From Planctomycetota bacterium (lineage in GTDB: Bacteria; Planctomycetota; Planctomycetia; Gemmatales; HRBIN36), in contig JACTMY010000013.1 in the NCBI GenBank assembly GCA_014584395.1, positions 124,001 to 188,000 of the forward strand: a stretch of 64,000 bases of DNA. Direction: 5' to 3'. The notes beneath the pieces were generated by a model. It did no database searches, was not told the DNA's origin, and worked only from the letters and a program-made list of their open reading frames with translations. Both the position numbers and the translations under genes were made by a program. Positions 24,609 through 36,065 of the stretch are shown here, in pieces (position 1 is the first letter of the stretch; each line of letters starts with the position of its first letter).

Positions 24609-25718
24609 TTACTTGCGATGGAGTGCTGAATAGATGGCGGTTGAGAAGGCGCTGATATTGGCGTACGAGCAATTGCACATCACGACCACGCCGTGTTTTG
24701 CCTCCGGATAGAGGACCATGCGGGTGGTGGTTTCGTTTTGCTTGCCGTTGTGCGATACCTTAAGGCCGCCTTGGTTCTCGATGATGAAGCCCAAACCCCA
24801 TTGGGTTGCCTTGCCATCGGCCGTTTTCTGATTCGTCCACATGAGTCGTTCCGTTTCTTGGGCGACCAATTCGCGCTGCAAGAGCGCCTGAGCCCAACGG
24901 GCAAAATCGGCCACGTTGGATTTATATCCTCCCGCTCCATGCTTCCAGTCGTTGGCTTGCTCGGGGGCCGGTTGGACCTCGTTCTGGCGATTTTTGATGT
25001 AGCCGGTGACCCAATGGGGTTGATCCTTCGTCTCCACGTCCCTTTGCAAGGAACGCAGGCCCAAGGGTTTGGCAATGCGGGCGCGGATTTGCTCATCAAA
25101 CGGTTGTTGCCCCGCGCGCTGGACCATGGCACTGACCAAGATGTAAGCGTAGGACGAATAATCGGTCTTGGTCCCTGGTTCGAACAAGAGCGGCGAACGA
25201 TTAAAACGGTCCAGCGCCAGGAGCGGATCGTCGAAGGGTTTGGGCTGTGGATAGGTTCGCAGCGTGGGAATCACCTTGCCATTAGTGTAATGGGGGATGC
25301 CGCTCTGATGGCAGAGCAAGTGGCGGGGAGTGATCGGAGAGCCCTTTTCGGGAAACTCCGGCACGTAGCGACGCACGTCGGCATCGAGTTCGAGCTGTTT
25401 GCGTTCGACCAACTGCATGGCTGCCACGGCCGCGAGGGGCTTGGAGTTGGACGCCCAATTGAATACCGACTCCGTGGTCACGGGAAGCTGTTTTTCCCGA
25501 TCCGCCAACCCGTAGCCTTTCAAGTAGACAATCTTGCCCTGGCGCAGGATGCCGATGGCGACGCCGATGACGCCTTGTTTTTCCATCTCCGCTTGCACCG
25601 CCTCGTCGACGGCGGCGGCCGCACCGGCGGCAAGGGGCTTTTCGATCCGCGCTTGAGCATGCAGCGGTGGCAAGAAACAGGTCAGCAACAAGGCCAGACA
25701 GAGCGCCGGGTGCCGCAT
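24609..25718 (-). CDS. exported serine hydrolase of the class C beta-lactamase family
   Basis: 369 residues with a signal peptide (LCLALLLTCFLPPLHAQA). Penicillin-binding/esterase fold: SxxK is NWASNSKPLAAVA (SNSK, ~94), the second motif Y-S-S is in TDYSSYAYILVSAMV, and the third motif is HNG near residue 325 (SHNGKQNETTT) in place of KTG. Such proteins are usually D-Ala-D-Ala carboxypeptidases or esterases rather than antibiotic-resistance enzymes. Extracytoplasmic. Confidence 0.85.
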   Translation of the reverse strand: MRHPALCLALLLTCFLPPLHAQARIEKPLAAGAAAAVDEAVQAEMEKQGVIGVAIGILRQGKIVYLKGYGLADREKQLPVTTESVFNWASNSKPLAAVAAMQLVERKQLELDADVRRYVPEFPEKGSPITPRHLLCHQSGIPHYTNGKVIPTLRTYPQPKPFDDPLLALDRFNRSPLLFEPGTKTDYSSYAYILVSAMVQRAGQQPFDEQIRARIAKPLGLRSLQRDVETKDQPHWVTGYIKNRQNEVQPAPEQANDWKHGAGGYKSNVADFARWAQALLQRELVAQETERLMWTNQKTADGKATQWGLGFIIENQGGLKVSHNGKQNETTTRMVLYPEAKHGVVVMCNCSYANISAFSTAIYSALHRK

Positions 25719-25851
25719 CAGGGGAACTGCCTTGATCAGGAGGAATGAGTACTAGGGGAAACAGCCCGTGCACCGGTCTATTGCAACCGATGAGTCGTCC
25801 TTGTGCAAGGGGCAAGCGCGGCAGTCGGATGAAGGGCTTTGAACAGATCGG

Positions 25852-26889
25852 TCACTTGTTCGCTAGGATGTGCATGATGTCGCCATCGTGGACGACGTAG
25901 GTCTTGCCTTCCAAACGATAGACGCCGTGATGTTTGGCTTCCTTCATCGAGCCGACCTTGCGGAAGTCCTCATAAGTGACTACCTCGGCCCGGACGAAAC
26001 CCGCGGAGAGATCCGTGTGGATCGCCCCTGCGGCGGGCTGGGCGGCCATTCCCTTGGGAATGGGCCAGGCTCGGCACTCATCTTCGCCGACCGTGAGAAA
26101 AACGATTAGCCCCATGCCGCTGAAGATCGACCGGATGATCCGTTCCTTGGAAAACTCTTGCAGCCCCAGGTCTTGCATGAAAGCCGTCCGATCATCGGCG
26201 GGAAGCTCGGCCAACTCCATTTCCAACTTCACGGGCGCCGCCAAAGCCTGCGGGGCCAGGGCGAGCAGGTCGTTCGGCAGCGGCTTGCCGATCCATTCTT
26301 CCCCGGCGTTGACCAGGACCACCTCGGTCTTCAGCGTGAGGAGTTGAAAGCTGCGGATGGTTTTTTCTTGTTCTTCGCTGAGCCCCAGAGAGAGCAGCGA
26401 TTGGCCTGCCTCGAGCGCGGCGGCGATGCGCTGCAACAACTCCAACTCGGCCTGGTCGGCTTCCCTTTCCTTGGCGGGACGGGGTTTCTTGATTTGGGCT
26501 TCCAGGCGGCCGATGCGGCCCGTGACGATCTCTAAATCGGCAAAGGATAATTCGCCGCGAAAATGCTCCAGCTCCTTGGCCAGATCGCCCCCGCCAAACC
26601 CCGTGAGCACGATCAGCAAGCCATCCGCCTCGCGCAGGATGCCCAGGCGGCGCGGGTTGTCTTTGCGCTCCGCCGTCAACAAGCCCGGCGTATCCACGAC
26701 CTCGAGCGTGGCATAGGTCGTTTTCTTGGGCTTGAAATGCGCGGCGAGCCAATCCAGCCGTTCGTCCGGCACGCGCACCATGCCATGTTGGCCGCGTTGG
26801 ATGGCGGCAGGGTCCGGTTTCACTCCCGTCAGCCACTCAAACACCGTGCTCTTGCCCGACCCGGCGAATCCCACCAACCCGACTTTCAT
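25852..26889 (-). CDS. YchF/OLA1-like GTP/ATP-binding protein
   Basis: 345 residues from ATG at 26889 (GGAG eight bases upstream). G1 GFAGSGKSTVFEWLTG, G3 VDTPGL, and NAGE at the G4 site instead of NKxD, the ATP-preferring NxxE form of YchF. Residues ~110-200 form the helical coiled-coil insertion, and the C-terminus is the TGS-like DUF933 domain (GAIHTDLSAGFVRAEVVTYEDF, GKTYVVHDGDIMHI). YchF binds ribosomes and influences stress responses. This copy is shorter and more divergent than the usual ~363-residue YchF, so it may be a paralogue of the housekeeping gene. Confidence 0.83.
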   Translation of the reverse strand: MKVGLVGFAGSGKSTVFEWLTGVKPDPAAIQRGQHGMVRVPDERLDWLAAHFKPKKTTYATLEVVDTPGLLTAERKDNPRRLGILREADGLLIVLTGFGGGDLAKELEHFRGELSFADLEIVTGRIGRLEAQIKKPRPAKEREADQAELELLQRIAAALEAGQSLLSLGLSEEQEKTIRSFQLLTLKTEVVLVNAGEEWIGKPLPNDLLALAPQALAAPVKLEMELAELPADDRTAFMQDLGLQEFSKERIIRSIFSGMGLIVFLTVGEDECRAWPIPKGMAAQPAAGAIHTDLSAGFVRAEVVTYEDFRKVGSMKEAKHHGVYRLEGKTYVVHDGDIMHILANK

Positions 26890-26967
26890 GATCCGCACTC
26901 CGATGACGTGAATCAGAAAGGTAATGTAGGATGGGCCTGGGGGGCTGACTACCCGGTGCCTTCGAGA

Positions 26968-29900
26968 TCATGGGCGGCGCGGCGGCGGATGCAGGCCAGG
27001 CGGCAGCAGGGGTTTCGGCTTGTTCCGCGAGAGCAGATCGCGCACCGCGGCAATGAACGAATGGGGAGTGAAGGGCTTGGGGATGGTTCGGAAGCGATGG
27101 GCCTTGGAGGCGGGCATCTCCAGCGTCGGATCGACCAGGCCGCTGATCAACAGCACGGGCAGGTGATCCACTTCATCAATCAGGGCGTTGAGAAACGCAT
27201 TGCGCATGGCGTCGGGCTGGGTGTAGTCGAAGACGACCAGGACGAGGTCTTCTTCGTTGTCCCGGAGTTGGTTCATGGGATCGCCCTGCATGCGGGACGC
27301 CACGACGCTAAAGCCTGCGCGTTCCAGCAAGCGGCGCGTGAAATCGAGCACGCTCTCATCCTGGTCGATGAGCAGCACGGTGCCAAGCCAATCGGCGGGC
27401 ATGCCCGTGGCGACGGGGGTGATGCGCTTGGCCAGGTCGGTCGAGATGGGCAGGAAGACTTGAAACGTGGTTCCTTCGCCGACGTGGCTCGTCACCTTGA
27501 TCGTGCCGCGGTGGCCGCGAATGATGCCCAGCACGGCAGACAAGCCCAATCCCCGGCCCGTGAATTTGGTGGTGAAGAACGGATCGAAAATGCGCTGCAT
27601 CGTGGCAGCGTCCATGCCCGCTCCAGTGTCGCTGACTTCGAGCATGACGTGGCGGCCCGGCTTGGCGGAATCGTGCAGCAAACAGTCGGCGAGCATCTCG
27701 GTGGTCAGTTCCACGATTTGCGTGTGAATGCGGATGACGCCTTCCTGGTCTTGCAAGGCTTCCGAGGCATTCGTGATCAGATTCATAACGACCTGGCGGA
27801 TCTGGGTGCCATCGGCCTCGACGGGCGGTAGATCCTCGGCGAGGTTGAATTGGAAATTGGCTTTCTTGGAAACGACGTTGCGCAGAATCTTGGCCATTTC
27901 CTGAACCAGGTGGGACAGGTTGAGCGGCTGAACGATAAAGCGGCCCTTGCCGGCGTAGGCCAACATTTGTTGCGTGAGGTCGGCAGCCCGCTTGGCGGCG
28001 AGTTCGATTTCATGGACGATCTCGCCCACGACCGAATGTTCTTCCAAATGCATTCGGACCAGGCCGGCGTTGCCAAGGATGGCGGTCAAGAGGTTGTTGA
28101 AATCATGGGCGATGCCCCCGGCCAGGATGCCCAAGCTCTCGAATTTCTGCGCTTGCTGCATCTTGGTTTCCATTTCCTGGCGATAACGCTCGACCGCTTT
28201 CAGTTCCGTGATGTCCATGGCCACGCCGATGCGCTGCTTGGGTTGGCCCTCCTTGGTGCGAGTCAGCACGACGGACTGCACGCGGAGAAAGCGATACGAG
28301 CCATTGGCATGGCGAAGGCGCTGATCGATCTCCAAGACCTCGCCGTCGGCCAGTTCCTGAGCGCGGCGCTTGCTCGACAAACTTGCAGCCAGGTCTTCGG
28401 GATGGATCAACCGGTCCAGCACGTCGCCGCCCATGGCGACCATTTGCTCGGGCGAGTAGCCGAGGATTTTTTCCACCGACTTGCTCATGAAGACGAGCCG
28501 CTCCTCGCGCACGTCGTAGATGTAGTGCATGCATGGGGAGGTGTCGGTGATGAGTTCCAGAAGGCGCTGCTTGTCGAGCTGTGCGGCTTCGGCGCGCCGT
28601 CGATCCGTCACATTGCGGGCGATCCCCTGCAAGCCGACAACAGTGGTGCCGTCCGCTTCATCTTCCGCGAAGGTGGGAGTGCTGTGGAACTCCAGGATGG
28701 CGTAGGAGCCGTTGGCCTGCATGAGCCGCAACTCGATGCCCACGGCCTTGGCGCCTTCGTCCAGCACGTGGCGCTGGTGGCGGTGCCATTCGAGTTGGTC
28801 GTCGGGATGGATCAGTTGGGCAAAGGGTTTCCCCAGCCAATCGCCGATAGGCCGATCGAGGATGCGCTCGAACGACGGGCTCACCGTCATCAGGCAGCCC
28901 CGGCGATCGATGGCGTAGACCAGGTCGGAGACCTGATCAAAGAGACGGTGGTATTGCTGTTCCGAAATCAGCCGATCCTGCTCGGCGAGCTTGCGGGCGG
29001 TGATGTCGGTGATGACGCCGTCTTGGCGGATCGTGGTGCCGGACTCGTCGGTGAAGACCCAGCTATGGATGTTCAACCATCGCCATTGGCCGTCGGGGCG
29101 AACATAGCGGAATTCGCCGTCCAGCGGCAGGCTGACCTGCCCCTCCTCGTTCTTGAACAAGTCCATGTCTTCCGGGTGGACGTGCTCGAAGAAGACGCGG
29201 CTATCCCGCAACAGCGCGTCGGACTGCAAACCCAGAACCCAGCGCGCCGCTGAGCTGATGTACTGCATTTGCCAGCAGAACGGTTCAACGGAGAAAAAGA
29301 CGGAATTGACCGAGGCCAGGATTTGTTCAAGCTTGTGCTGTTCCTGGCGCAGTTGATCCTCAACGCGTTTTTGCGTCGTGATGTTGCGGCATATGCGGCC
29401 CACGCCGAGGAGGCGGCCCTCCTCGTCCTTGACCGGATAGACATGGTCCGAGTAATAAAGCTCCTCGCCTTGGACGATGAAGCCGTTGACCACGGTCAGG
29501 GGCTGTTCCGTTTCCAGCACTTGGCGATTTTGCGCCTCGATGGGTCGGGACGCCGAGGCTTCCATGTACTCCGAAGGCTTCATGCCGATCCATTTTTGAT
29601 GGTCCAGCCCCAGGTGGCTGGGGCCGTTGAAGTATTGCAGCCGGCCGTTGAGGTCGAAGAGGAGGAAGAGATCGTCGGCGTTTTCCACGAGGTGCCGCAG
29701 TCGCTCCTCGCTTTGCTTGAGCGCTTGTTCGGTTTTTTTGCGATCGGAGATATCGACCATGATGCCGGTCAAGCGCGTGACCTGGCCGGCAGCGTCGATT
29801 TCGGCCGCCACCATGTCCTGAAACCACACGGTTCGCCCCACGGCGTCGAACATGCGGTACTCGATCCGCATGCGTTCGTGGGTGTGCAGGATGCGGCGGT

Positions 29901-31494
29901 ATGCGGCATCGACGTAATCCGCGTCCTCGGGATGCAGGTGAGAGCGCAGAAAGTTGGGTTGATACCAGTCCGTCAGAGGGTAACCCAGGATGCGTTCCGC
30001 CTGGCTGCTGACGAAGGTATGCACTTCGCCCCGCGGATCGGTTTCCCAGACGATGCCGTCGATCGAGTGCACCAGCGATTCGTATTTACGCCGGGCCAGT
30101 TTTTCGGAAGATTCTGATTGGATTTGATCGGTGATGTCCAGGGCCGTCCCCAGGATTTCCAGGGGCGCGCCGTCTGGCTGTCGACTGAAGACGACTTCCC
30201 GCAGATGGAACCAGCGATCCTCGCCTTTCTTATGCCGGAAACGTAAATTCGTCTCGAGCGCCTCGCCGTCGCGCAGGGTCAGGACGCGTTCGGACTTGGC
30301 TCGCATCAACGCTCGATCCTCGGGATGTACGGCGTCCCAGAGCATTCCGGGTTGGGCCAACTCCGCCGCGGAATAGCCCAGGGCCGCCTCGGCTTGCGCG
30401 TTGACGTAAACGTTGCGGTTGTCCACGAGGTGATGCACGTAGATCAGGTGCGGCGTCGCATCGATCATCCGTTGAATGAAACGCTGGCTGTCCTTGAGCT
30501 TGGTCTCGGCCACGATCCGCTCGGTCACGTCCTGCCCGATGCCCTGGACGCCGACCACTTCCCCATGGCGCCGCTTGAGGAAAGGGCGCATCTCAATGAA
30601 ATGGTATTGTCCATCCTTCGCGCGAATGCGATAGATGGCGCGTTCCGGCGCATTTCCCTGGTAAAGGTCGCGCATGTGTTCTCGTGCCCGTTGCAAATCA
30701 TCGGGATGGAGAAACTCGGAGAATTTCTTGCCGATCACGTCGCGCGGCTTCCAACCCAGGTGATGCTCCACGGACAGATTGATCGACAAGAGCGTTCCCT
30801 CCAGGTCGCGCTCATAGACCATGTCGGGCAGTTGTTTGAGGAGTTGCCGAAACACGTCCTCGCTTTGCTGCACCCGCTGCTCGGTGTGCCGGCGCTCGGT
30901 GACATCCTCGACGTAGTGCAAAACGAGGTTCACCATGCCATCGGCATCGCGCAAGGGCACGGTGGAGAGATTAATGTGGATCAAGCGGCCATGCTTGTTG
31001 CGGCGTTCGAGGGCCAACCCTTGAAAGGCCAAGCCGCGGAGCGTTCTGGCCCAGAGATAATCAAATTCCTCGGAGCGGTTGTCGGGGACGATGGGGTATC
31101 GTTGCCCCACGATTTCCGAGGCCGTCCAGCCGAAGATGCGCTCTGCCGCACGGTTCCACTGCACGACGCGAGCTTCGCGATCCAGAGTGAAAATCGCATA
31201 GGGCGATTCCTCGACCATCGTGCGCCACAAGTCACTCTGGCCAGTAATCGCCGCCAAGAGGGGGGCGTCCGTCCACGTCGCTTGAGCACTCGAGTCGCTT
31301 GGACTGGGTCTGCGCATCGCGGCCAGCTCGGCTTCCAACTCCGTGATGCGCTGCATCAACATCGCGGGGTCGACCATGCTGTCCGCAGAAGGGCTGCCGT
31401 TCATTTCCAGATCGAATCCATGGAATGAGAGCCAAGGCGAGTCGGACCATTCACCCCAAAGTAACATAACCCGAGGTGGTTTCCAAGTCAGCAA
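26968..31494 (-). CDS. hybrid histidine kinase with eight PAS domains and a C-terminal receiver
   Basis: About 1508 residues from a TTG; ATGs at 31467 and 31404 are alternative starts. No membrane segment, so a cytoplasmic sensor. After a short coiled coil come eight PAS(-PAC) units of ~120-130 residues, each opening with a phrase like MVEESPYAIFTLD or QLPDMVYERDLEG and most closing with DITxRK/DVTER. Then HisKA (GILAGGIAHDFNNLLTAILG, phospho-His), HATPase (NLITNASEAL, VSDTGAGMD, FTGRGLGLSAVLGI) and a receiver (LLIDQDESVLDF, VVFDYTQPD phospho-acceptor, IPKPF). Eight PAS copies allow many ligands or stepwise signal transfer. No response-regulator gene is adjacent. Confidence 0.92.
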   Translation of the reverse strand: MLTWKPPRVMLLWGEWSDSPWLSFHGFDLEMNGSPSADSMVDPAMLMQRITELEAELAAMRRPSPSDSSAQATWTDAPLLAAITGQSDLWRTMVEESPYAIFTLDREARVVQWNRAAERIFGWTASEIVGQRYPIVPDNRSEEFDYLWARTLRGLAFQGLALERRNKHGRLIHINLSTVPLRDADGMVNLVLHYVEDVTERRHTEQRVQQSEDVFRQLLKQLPDMVYERDLEGTLLSINLSVEHHLGWKPRDVIGKKFSEFLHPDDLQRAREHMRDLYQGNAPERAIYRIRAKDGQYHFIEMRPFLKRRHGEVVGVQGIGQDVTERIVAETKLKDSQRFIQRMIDATPHLIYVHHLVDNRNVYVNAQAEAALGYSAAELAQPGMLWDAVHPEDRALMRAKSERVLTLRDGEALETNLRFRHKKGEDRWFHLREVVFSRQPDGAPLEILGTALDITDQIQSESSEKLARRKYESLVHSIDGIVWETDPRGEVHTFVSSQAERILGYPLTDWYQPNFLRSHLHPEDADYVDAAYRRILHTHERMRIEYRMFDAVGRTVWFQDMVAAEIDAAGQVTRLTGIMVDISDRKKTEQALKQSEERLRHLVENADDLFLLFDLNGRLQYFNGPSHLGLDHQKWIGMKPSEYMEASASRPIEAQNRQVLETEQPLTVVNGFIVQGEELYYSDHVYPVKDEEGRLLGVGRICRNITTQKRVEDQLRQEQHKLEQILASVNSVFFSVEPFCWQMQYISSAARWVLGLQSDALLRDSRVFFEHVHPEDMDLFKNEEGQVSLPLDGEFRYVRPDGQWRWLNIHSWVFTDESGTTIRQDGVITDITARKLAEQDRLISEQQYHRLFDQVSDLVYAIDRRGCLMTVSPSFERILDRPIGDWLGKPFAQLIHPDDQLEWHRHQRHVLDEGAKAVGIELRLMQANGSYAILEFHSTPTFAEDEADGTTVVGLQGIARNVTDRRRAEAAQLDKQRLLELITDTSPCMHYIYDVREERLVFMSKSVEKILGYSPEQMVAMGGDVLDRLIHPEDLAASLSSKRRAQELADGEVLEIDQRLRHANGSYRFLRVQSVVLTRTKEGQPKQRIGVAMDITELKAVERYRQEMETKMQQAQKFESLGILAGGIAHDFNNLLTAILGNAGLVRMHLEEHSVVGEIVHEIELAAKRAADLTQQMLAYAGKGRFIVQPLNLSHLVQEMAKILRNVVSKKANFQFNLAEDLPPVEADGTQIRQVVMNLITNASEALQDQEGVIRIHTQIVELTTEMLADCLLHDSAKPGRHVMLEVSDTGAGMDAATMQRIFDPFFTTKFTGRGLGLSAVLGIIRGHRGTIKVTSHVGEGTTFQVFLPISTDLAKRITPVATGMPADWLGTVLLIDQDESVLDFTRRLLERAGFSVVASRMQGDPMNQLRDNEEDLVLVVFDYTQPDAMRNAFLNALIDEVDHLPVLLISGLVDPTLEMPASKAHRFRTIPKPFTPHSFIAAVRDLLSRNKPKPLLPPGLHPPPRRP

Positions 31495-31551
31495 ACTTCT
31501 CCGATAATGAACTTGATGGAAGGGAGTCGATACGACCGGTCATGAGGAGAA

Positions 31552-32670
31552 ATGCACTTGAGCCACCTGATGCCCCTGCGCACTGTCCACGAGGCCTTGG
31601 CGGACAACCTGCCTAGCCCGCGCCGGGTGGTGCTCGGTGCGTTGACCTTGACGAGCCGCTATTGTTTGGCTCCCCTGGCCGGATACACCAATTTGCCGTT
31701 TCGCCTGGCCATTCGCCCCTTTGGCGGGTTGGGCTTGGCGACGACGGACCTAGTCAACGCCAAGGCCTTGCTGCGCGGCAGCCAAAAAACCCTGGAATTG
31801 ATTCAAACCTGTCCCGAGGATCATCCGCTTTCGATCCAAATCTATGGAGGCAATGGCTCCGAGATGGCCGCTGCCGCCCAATGGATTCAAGAACACGGGG
31901 CCAGCGTGGTGGACATCAACATGGGCTGCCCGGTAAACAAAGTGATCCGCAATGGCTGCGGCGCCGCGATGATGTGTCAACCTGATGTCACCTTGGAGAT
32001 GGTGCAAAAGGTCGTTGAGGCCGTGCGGCTGCCGGTGACCGTCAAAATGCGGCTCGGTTGGGATGACCGCCACCTGTCGGCCCCTTTTTTTGCCCGGGAA
32101 TTCGAACAGATCGGTGTGGCGGGCGTGACGATTCATGGGCGGACGAGGGCACAAGGATTCCATGGAGCGGTCAATCGGGAGGGCATTCGCCAGGTCGTGG
32201 AAGCCGTGGAGCGGATTCCTGTCTTTGGCAACGGCGATCTGCGCACTTGCGAGGACGTGGATGGCATGATGCGCGAAACCGGCTGCGCCGGAGTGGCGAT
32301 CGGCCGCGGGGCGCTGCTCAATCCCTGGATATTTGCCCAGCTTGCGGAATGGGAGACGCGGGGCACAGTCCGGCCGCCGGCGACCTATGAACAGCGGCTC
32401 GACTTCATGGAGCGGCATTTCCATTGGCTGACACGGCTGCGGGACGAGCGCCATGCCTGCCTGACGTTTCGCAAGGCAGCCAATTGGTATTGCAAGGCGC
32501 TTAAGCCAGGCCGGGTCTTGCAGCAGCGTTTGCTGATGATCAACCGTGTCGCGGAGTTTGACGAGCTGTTAGGGGAATGGCGCGAGCGCGTGCGGCGCGA
32601 GGGACCGCCTCCAGGGTGGCAGATTCAACCAGCCATCGCCGTGCCCAGCGGACCGAACGAACGCTGGTAA
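31552..32670 (+). CDS. dusB: tRNA-dihydrouridine synthase (DusB family)
   Basis: 372 residues, GAGGAG seven bases upstream of the ATG. FMN-dependent reduction of uridine to dihydrouridine in tRNA D-loops. The barrel starts LAPLAGYTNLPFRLAIRPFG; the catalytic region is DINMGCPVNKVIRNGCGAAMM (Cys in GCP), with VKMRLGWDD, VTIHGRTRAQGFHG, PVFGNGDLRT and GVAIGRGALLNPWIF (phosphate loop). The C-terminal helical domain is present (FMERHFHWL, RKAANWYCKAL). The end converges with accC. Confidence 0.93.
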   Translation: MHLSHLMPLRTVHEALADNLPSPRRVVLGALTLTSRYCLAPLAGYTNLPFRLAIRPFGGLGLATTDLVNAKALLRGSQKTLELIQTCPEDHPLSIQIYGGNGSEMAAAAQWIQEHGASVVDINMGCPVNKVIRNGCGAAMMCQPDVTLEMVQKVVEAVRLPVTVKMRLGWDDRHLSAPFFAREFEQIGVAGVTIHGRTRAQGFHGAVNREGIRQVVEAVERIPVFGNGDLRTCEDVDGMMRETGCAGVAIGRGALLNPWIFAQLAEWETRGTVRPPATYEQRLDFMERHFHWLTRLRDERHACLTFRKAANWYCKALKPGRVLQQRLLMINRVAEFDELLGEWRERVRREGPPPGWQIQPAIAVPSGPNERW

Positions 32671-32701
32671 ACGACTTCCGTGTATCCGCCCGATCCCCTG
32701 T

Positions 32702-34066
<1,365 letters not shown>

Positions 34067-34230
34067 AGTGGCTTCTATTGGCGAAGTCGGCGAAAGGGAA
34101 ACCTTAAGTGAGACGCCTCGATCTCATCCACCGCGCGGGAGGACGCTGGGTCAATCGGTTCGCCGTCATATTTCCTGGAGACAGCAGGTCGTCGTTGGTT
34201 AGAGGCGAACCGGTCGTTGGCGAGCTCCGC
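34067..34230. other. accB-accC spacer, 164 bases
   Basis: No gene or obvious hairpin. It may carry an extra promoter for accC, but no clear motif stands out. Confidence 0.2.
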
Positions 34231-34731
34231 TTACCCCGTTGGATCGACCCGAAAGAGCACTTGCCCCCATTCGACCGATTGTTGATTATCGACCAGCATT
34301 TCCACAATCGTGCCCGTGCATTCCGCGGGAATCTCATTGAAGACTTTCATGGCTTCGATGATGCACACCACGGTGTCGGGCTTGACTTTGCTCCCTATTT
34401 TGACAAAGGCGGGAGATTCGGGATTCGGCGAGGAGTAGAACGTGCCCGGGGTGGGGCTTTTGATCTCGATCAATTTCTTGGCCGGGGCTGGGGGGGGCTC
34501 GGCCGGTGCGGTCGGACCGGGATTCGCGAGTGGTGCTGCCGCGACGGCGGGCATGGGCATAACCGGGGTCAGCGGGGCCAAGCCGGGCGCCAGCTTGGGG
34601 CCGCGGCGCAGCGAGACGCGCTGCTCGCCATCCCGCAAGTCGATGGCCGTTAAATCCCTCTCCTCCATCAAACGGACCAGTTCCTGGATCATCCGAACGT
34701 CAAAAGGTCCGGGTTGTTTCGCATCCGACAC
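34231..34731 (-). CDS. accB: acetyl-CoA carboxylase biotin carboxyl carrier protein
   Basis: 166 residues if started at GTG 34731 (GGAG about eight bases upstream; TTG at 34761 is a longer alternative). N-terminal FDVRMIQELVRLMEERDLTAIDLRDGEQRVSLRR is the usual AccB head, followed by an Ala/Pro-rich linker (~50-85) and the biotinyl domain with the biotin-lysine motif CIIEAMKVFNEIPAE. It carries biotin between AccC and the carboxyltransferase, whose genes (accA/accD) are not in the window. Confidence 0.93.
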   Translation of the reverse strand: MSDAKQPGPFDVRMIQELVRLMEERDLTAIDLRDGEQRVSLRRGPKLAPGLAPLTPVMPMPAVAAAPLANPGPTAPAEPPPAPAKKLIEIKSPTPGTFYSSPNPESPAFVKIGSKVKPDTVVCIIEAMKVFNEIPAECTGTIVEMLVDNQQSVEWGQVLFRVDPTG

Positions 34732-34783
34732 GGAGTGAACTCCAATAAAAAATGATGGCAATGGATCGGGCGCGCCGACTTCA

Positions 34784-35881
34784 TCACCAGGTCAACAGCG
34801 CTTGTTCCAATTCTTTAGGGACGTCCTTGGTCATGACCTCATGGCCTTCCGGCGTCACCAAAACGTCGTCCTCGATACGGATGCCTCCCCATTCCGGGAG
34901 ATACACGCCCGGCTCAATGGTGATGATCATGCCTGCCTCCAGGGGCGTTTCCTGGCCCGGCCGCAAAAAGGGCATTTCATGCACGTTCATGCCGATGCCG
35001 TGGCCCAATCCGTGAGTGAAGAAGGAGGCGAGTCCGGCTTCTTCCAGAGCGCGGCGAGCTTCGGCATACACCGCCTGCCCTTGGACGCCGGGGCGGATCA
35101 TCGCGATGGCTCTTTGCTGCGCATCCAGCACAGCCATATAGACTTCGGCAAATTTAGCGGAAATCTTATGAGGGGCAAAAGTCCTCGTCAAGTCGCTCTT
35201 GTAAAACCCGCCGTCGGCTCCCCAGTCGATCAAGAGCACTTCCTCCTGATCGACCCGTGCCGCCGTGGGGGGGGCATGGGGCAGGGCGGCCCGCTTGCCC
35301 GCGCCGACGATCGTTGGAAAGGCGCTGCCTTTCGCCCCTTCCTGCCTCAGGAGCAGTTCCATGCGGTCGTGCAGCTCCTTTTCGGTGTCTTCCGTCCCCA
35401 GGCAAGCGAGAAATGCCTTCAGGGCATCCTGAGCCATGCGGATGGCCTCGCGCGTGGCTTGGATTTCCTCGGCATCCTTGATCATCCGCAGCTTTTCCAC
35501 TGAGTCCGACCGGGGCAGCCAGTCCATCGAGGGCAGTAGCGTTCGGTACGCGTCAAACTCGCCGATCGTCAAATGGCCGCTTTCCACTGCGACTTTGGAC
35601 CAGCCAGTCTTCCCCAGTTCTTGCCCTGCTGCCATGGGCAAGGTCATGCTCGGCGGTCGAATGAAACAGGGCAGTCCGGGGCATTCTTCCTCTAATTGCG
35701 TCACGAAGCGTCCATCGCTGACGAGCAACGTTAGCTCGGGGCCAAGCAGCAAATAGCTGGCCTCGCCACTGAAGCCGGTCAGATAGCTGACGTTCACCGG
35801 GTTGGTGATGAAAAAACCATCCACCCCCAGCATCGCCGCCGACTGCGTCAAGCGGTCCCGTCGCAGTGCGTATCCTGTCAT
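34784..35881 (-). CDS. M24 family aminopeptidase (Xaa-Pro type)
   Basis: 365 residues, GAGGG upstream of ATG. N-terminal creatinase-like domain (FFITNPVNVSYLTGFSGEASYLLL) and C-terminal pita-bread domain with the five metal ligands: LLIDWGADGGFYKSDLTRTFA (two Asp), FTHGLGHGIGMNVHE (His), MIITIEPGVY (Glu) and GGIRIEDDVLVT (Glu). Cleaves N-terminal residues before proline in peptides; could be PepP- or PepQ-like. Upstream of accB on the same strand, 52 bases apart, as in many bacteria. Confidence 0.9.
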   Translation of the reverse strand: MTGYALRRDRLTQSAAMLGVDGFFITNPVNVSYLTGFSGEASYLLLGPELTLLVSDGRFVTQLEEECPGLPCFIRPPSMTLPMAAGQELGKTGWSKVAVESGHLTIGEFDAYRTLLPSMDWLPRSDSVEKLRMIKDAEEIQATREAIRMAQDALKAFLACLGTEDTEKELHDRMELLLRQEGAKGSAFPTIVGAGKRAALPHAPPTAARVDQEEVLLIDWGADGGFYKSDLTRTFAPHKISAKFAEVYMAVLDAQQRAIAMIRPGVQGQAVYAEARRALEEAGLASFFTHGLGHGIGMNVHEMPFLRPGQETPLEAGMIITIEPGVYLPEWGGIRIEDDVLVTPEGHEVMTKDVPKELEQALLTW

Positions 35882-36065
35882 CTTGCCCTCATCTCATAGC
35901 CCGAAGGCGCGGACTTCGTTAGACTGCATCATTGTAGCAGTTTTCATGCAAGTCATCGGGAAATACAAGGGATCCAATGTCAGATCGGCCTCGACCGAAC
36001 CCCACCCATTCAACCTGCCGCCCACAGGCGGACCTTGCACACCGGAGACCGCCGCCTTGAATGCC

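Noticed and set aside
27850..29253. 467-codon plus-strand frame opposite the PAS kinase; similar long frames at 16147-17664, 19820-20839, 39928-41010 (plus) and 49764-51401 (minus)
   Set aside because: All are shadows of well-supported genes on the other strand, with compositions typical of antisense GC-rich DNA.
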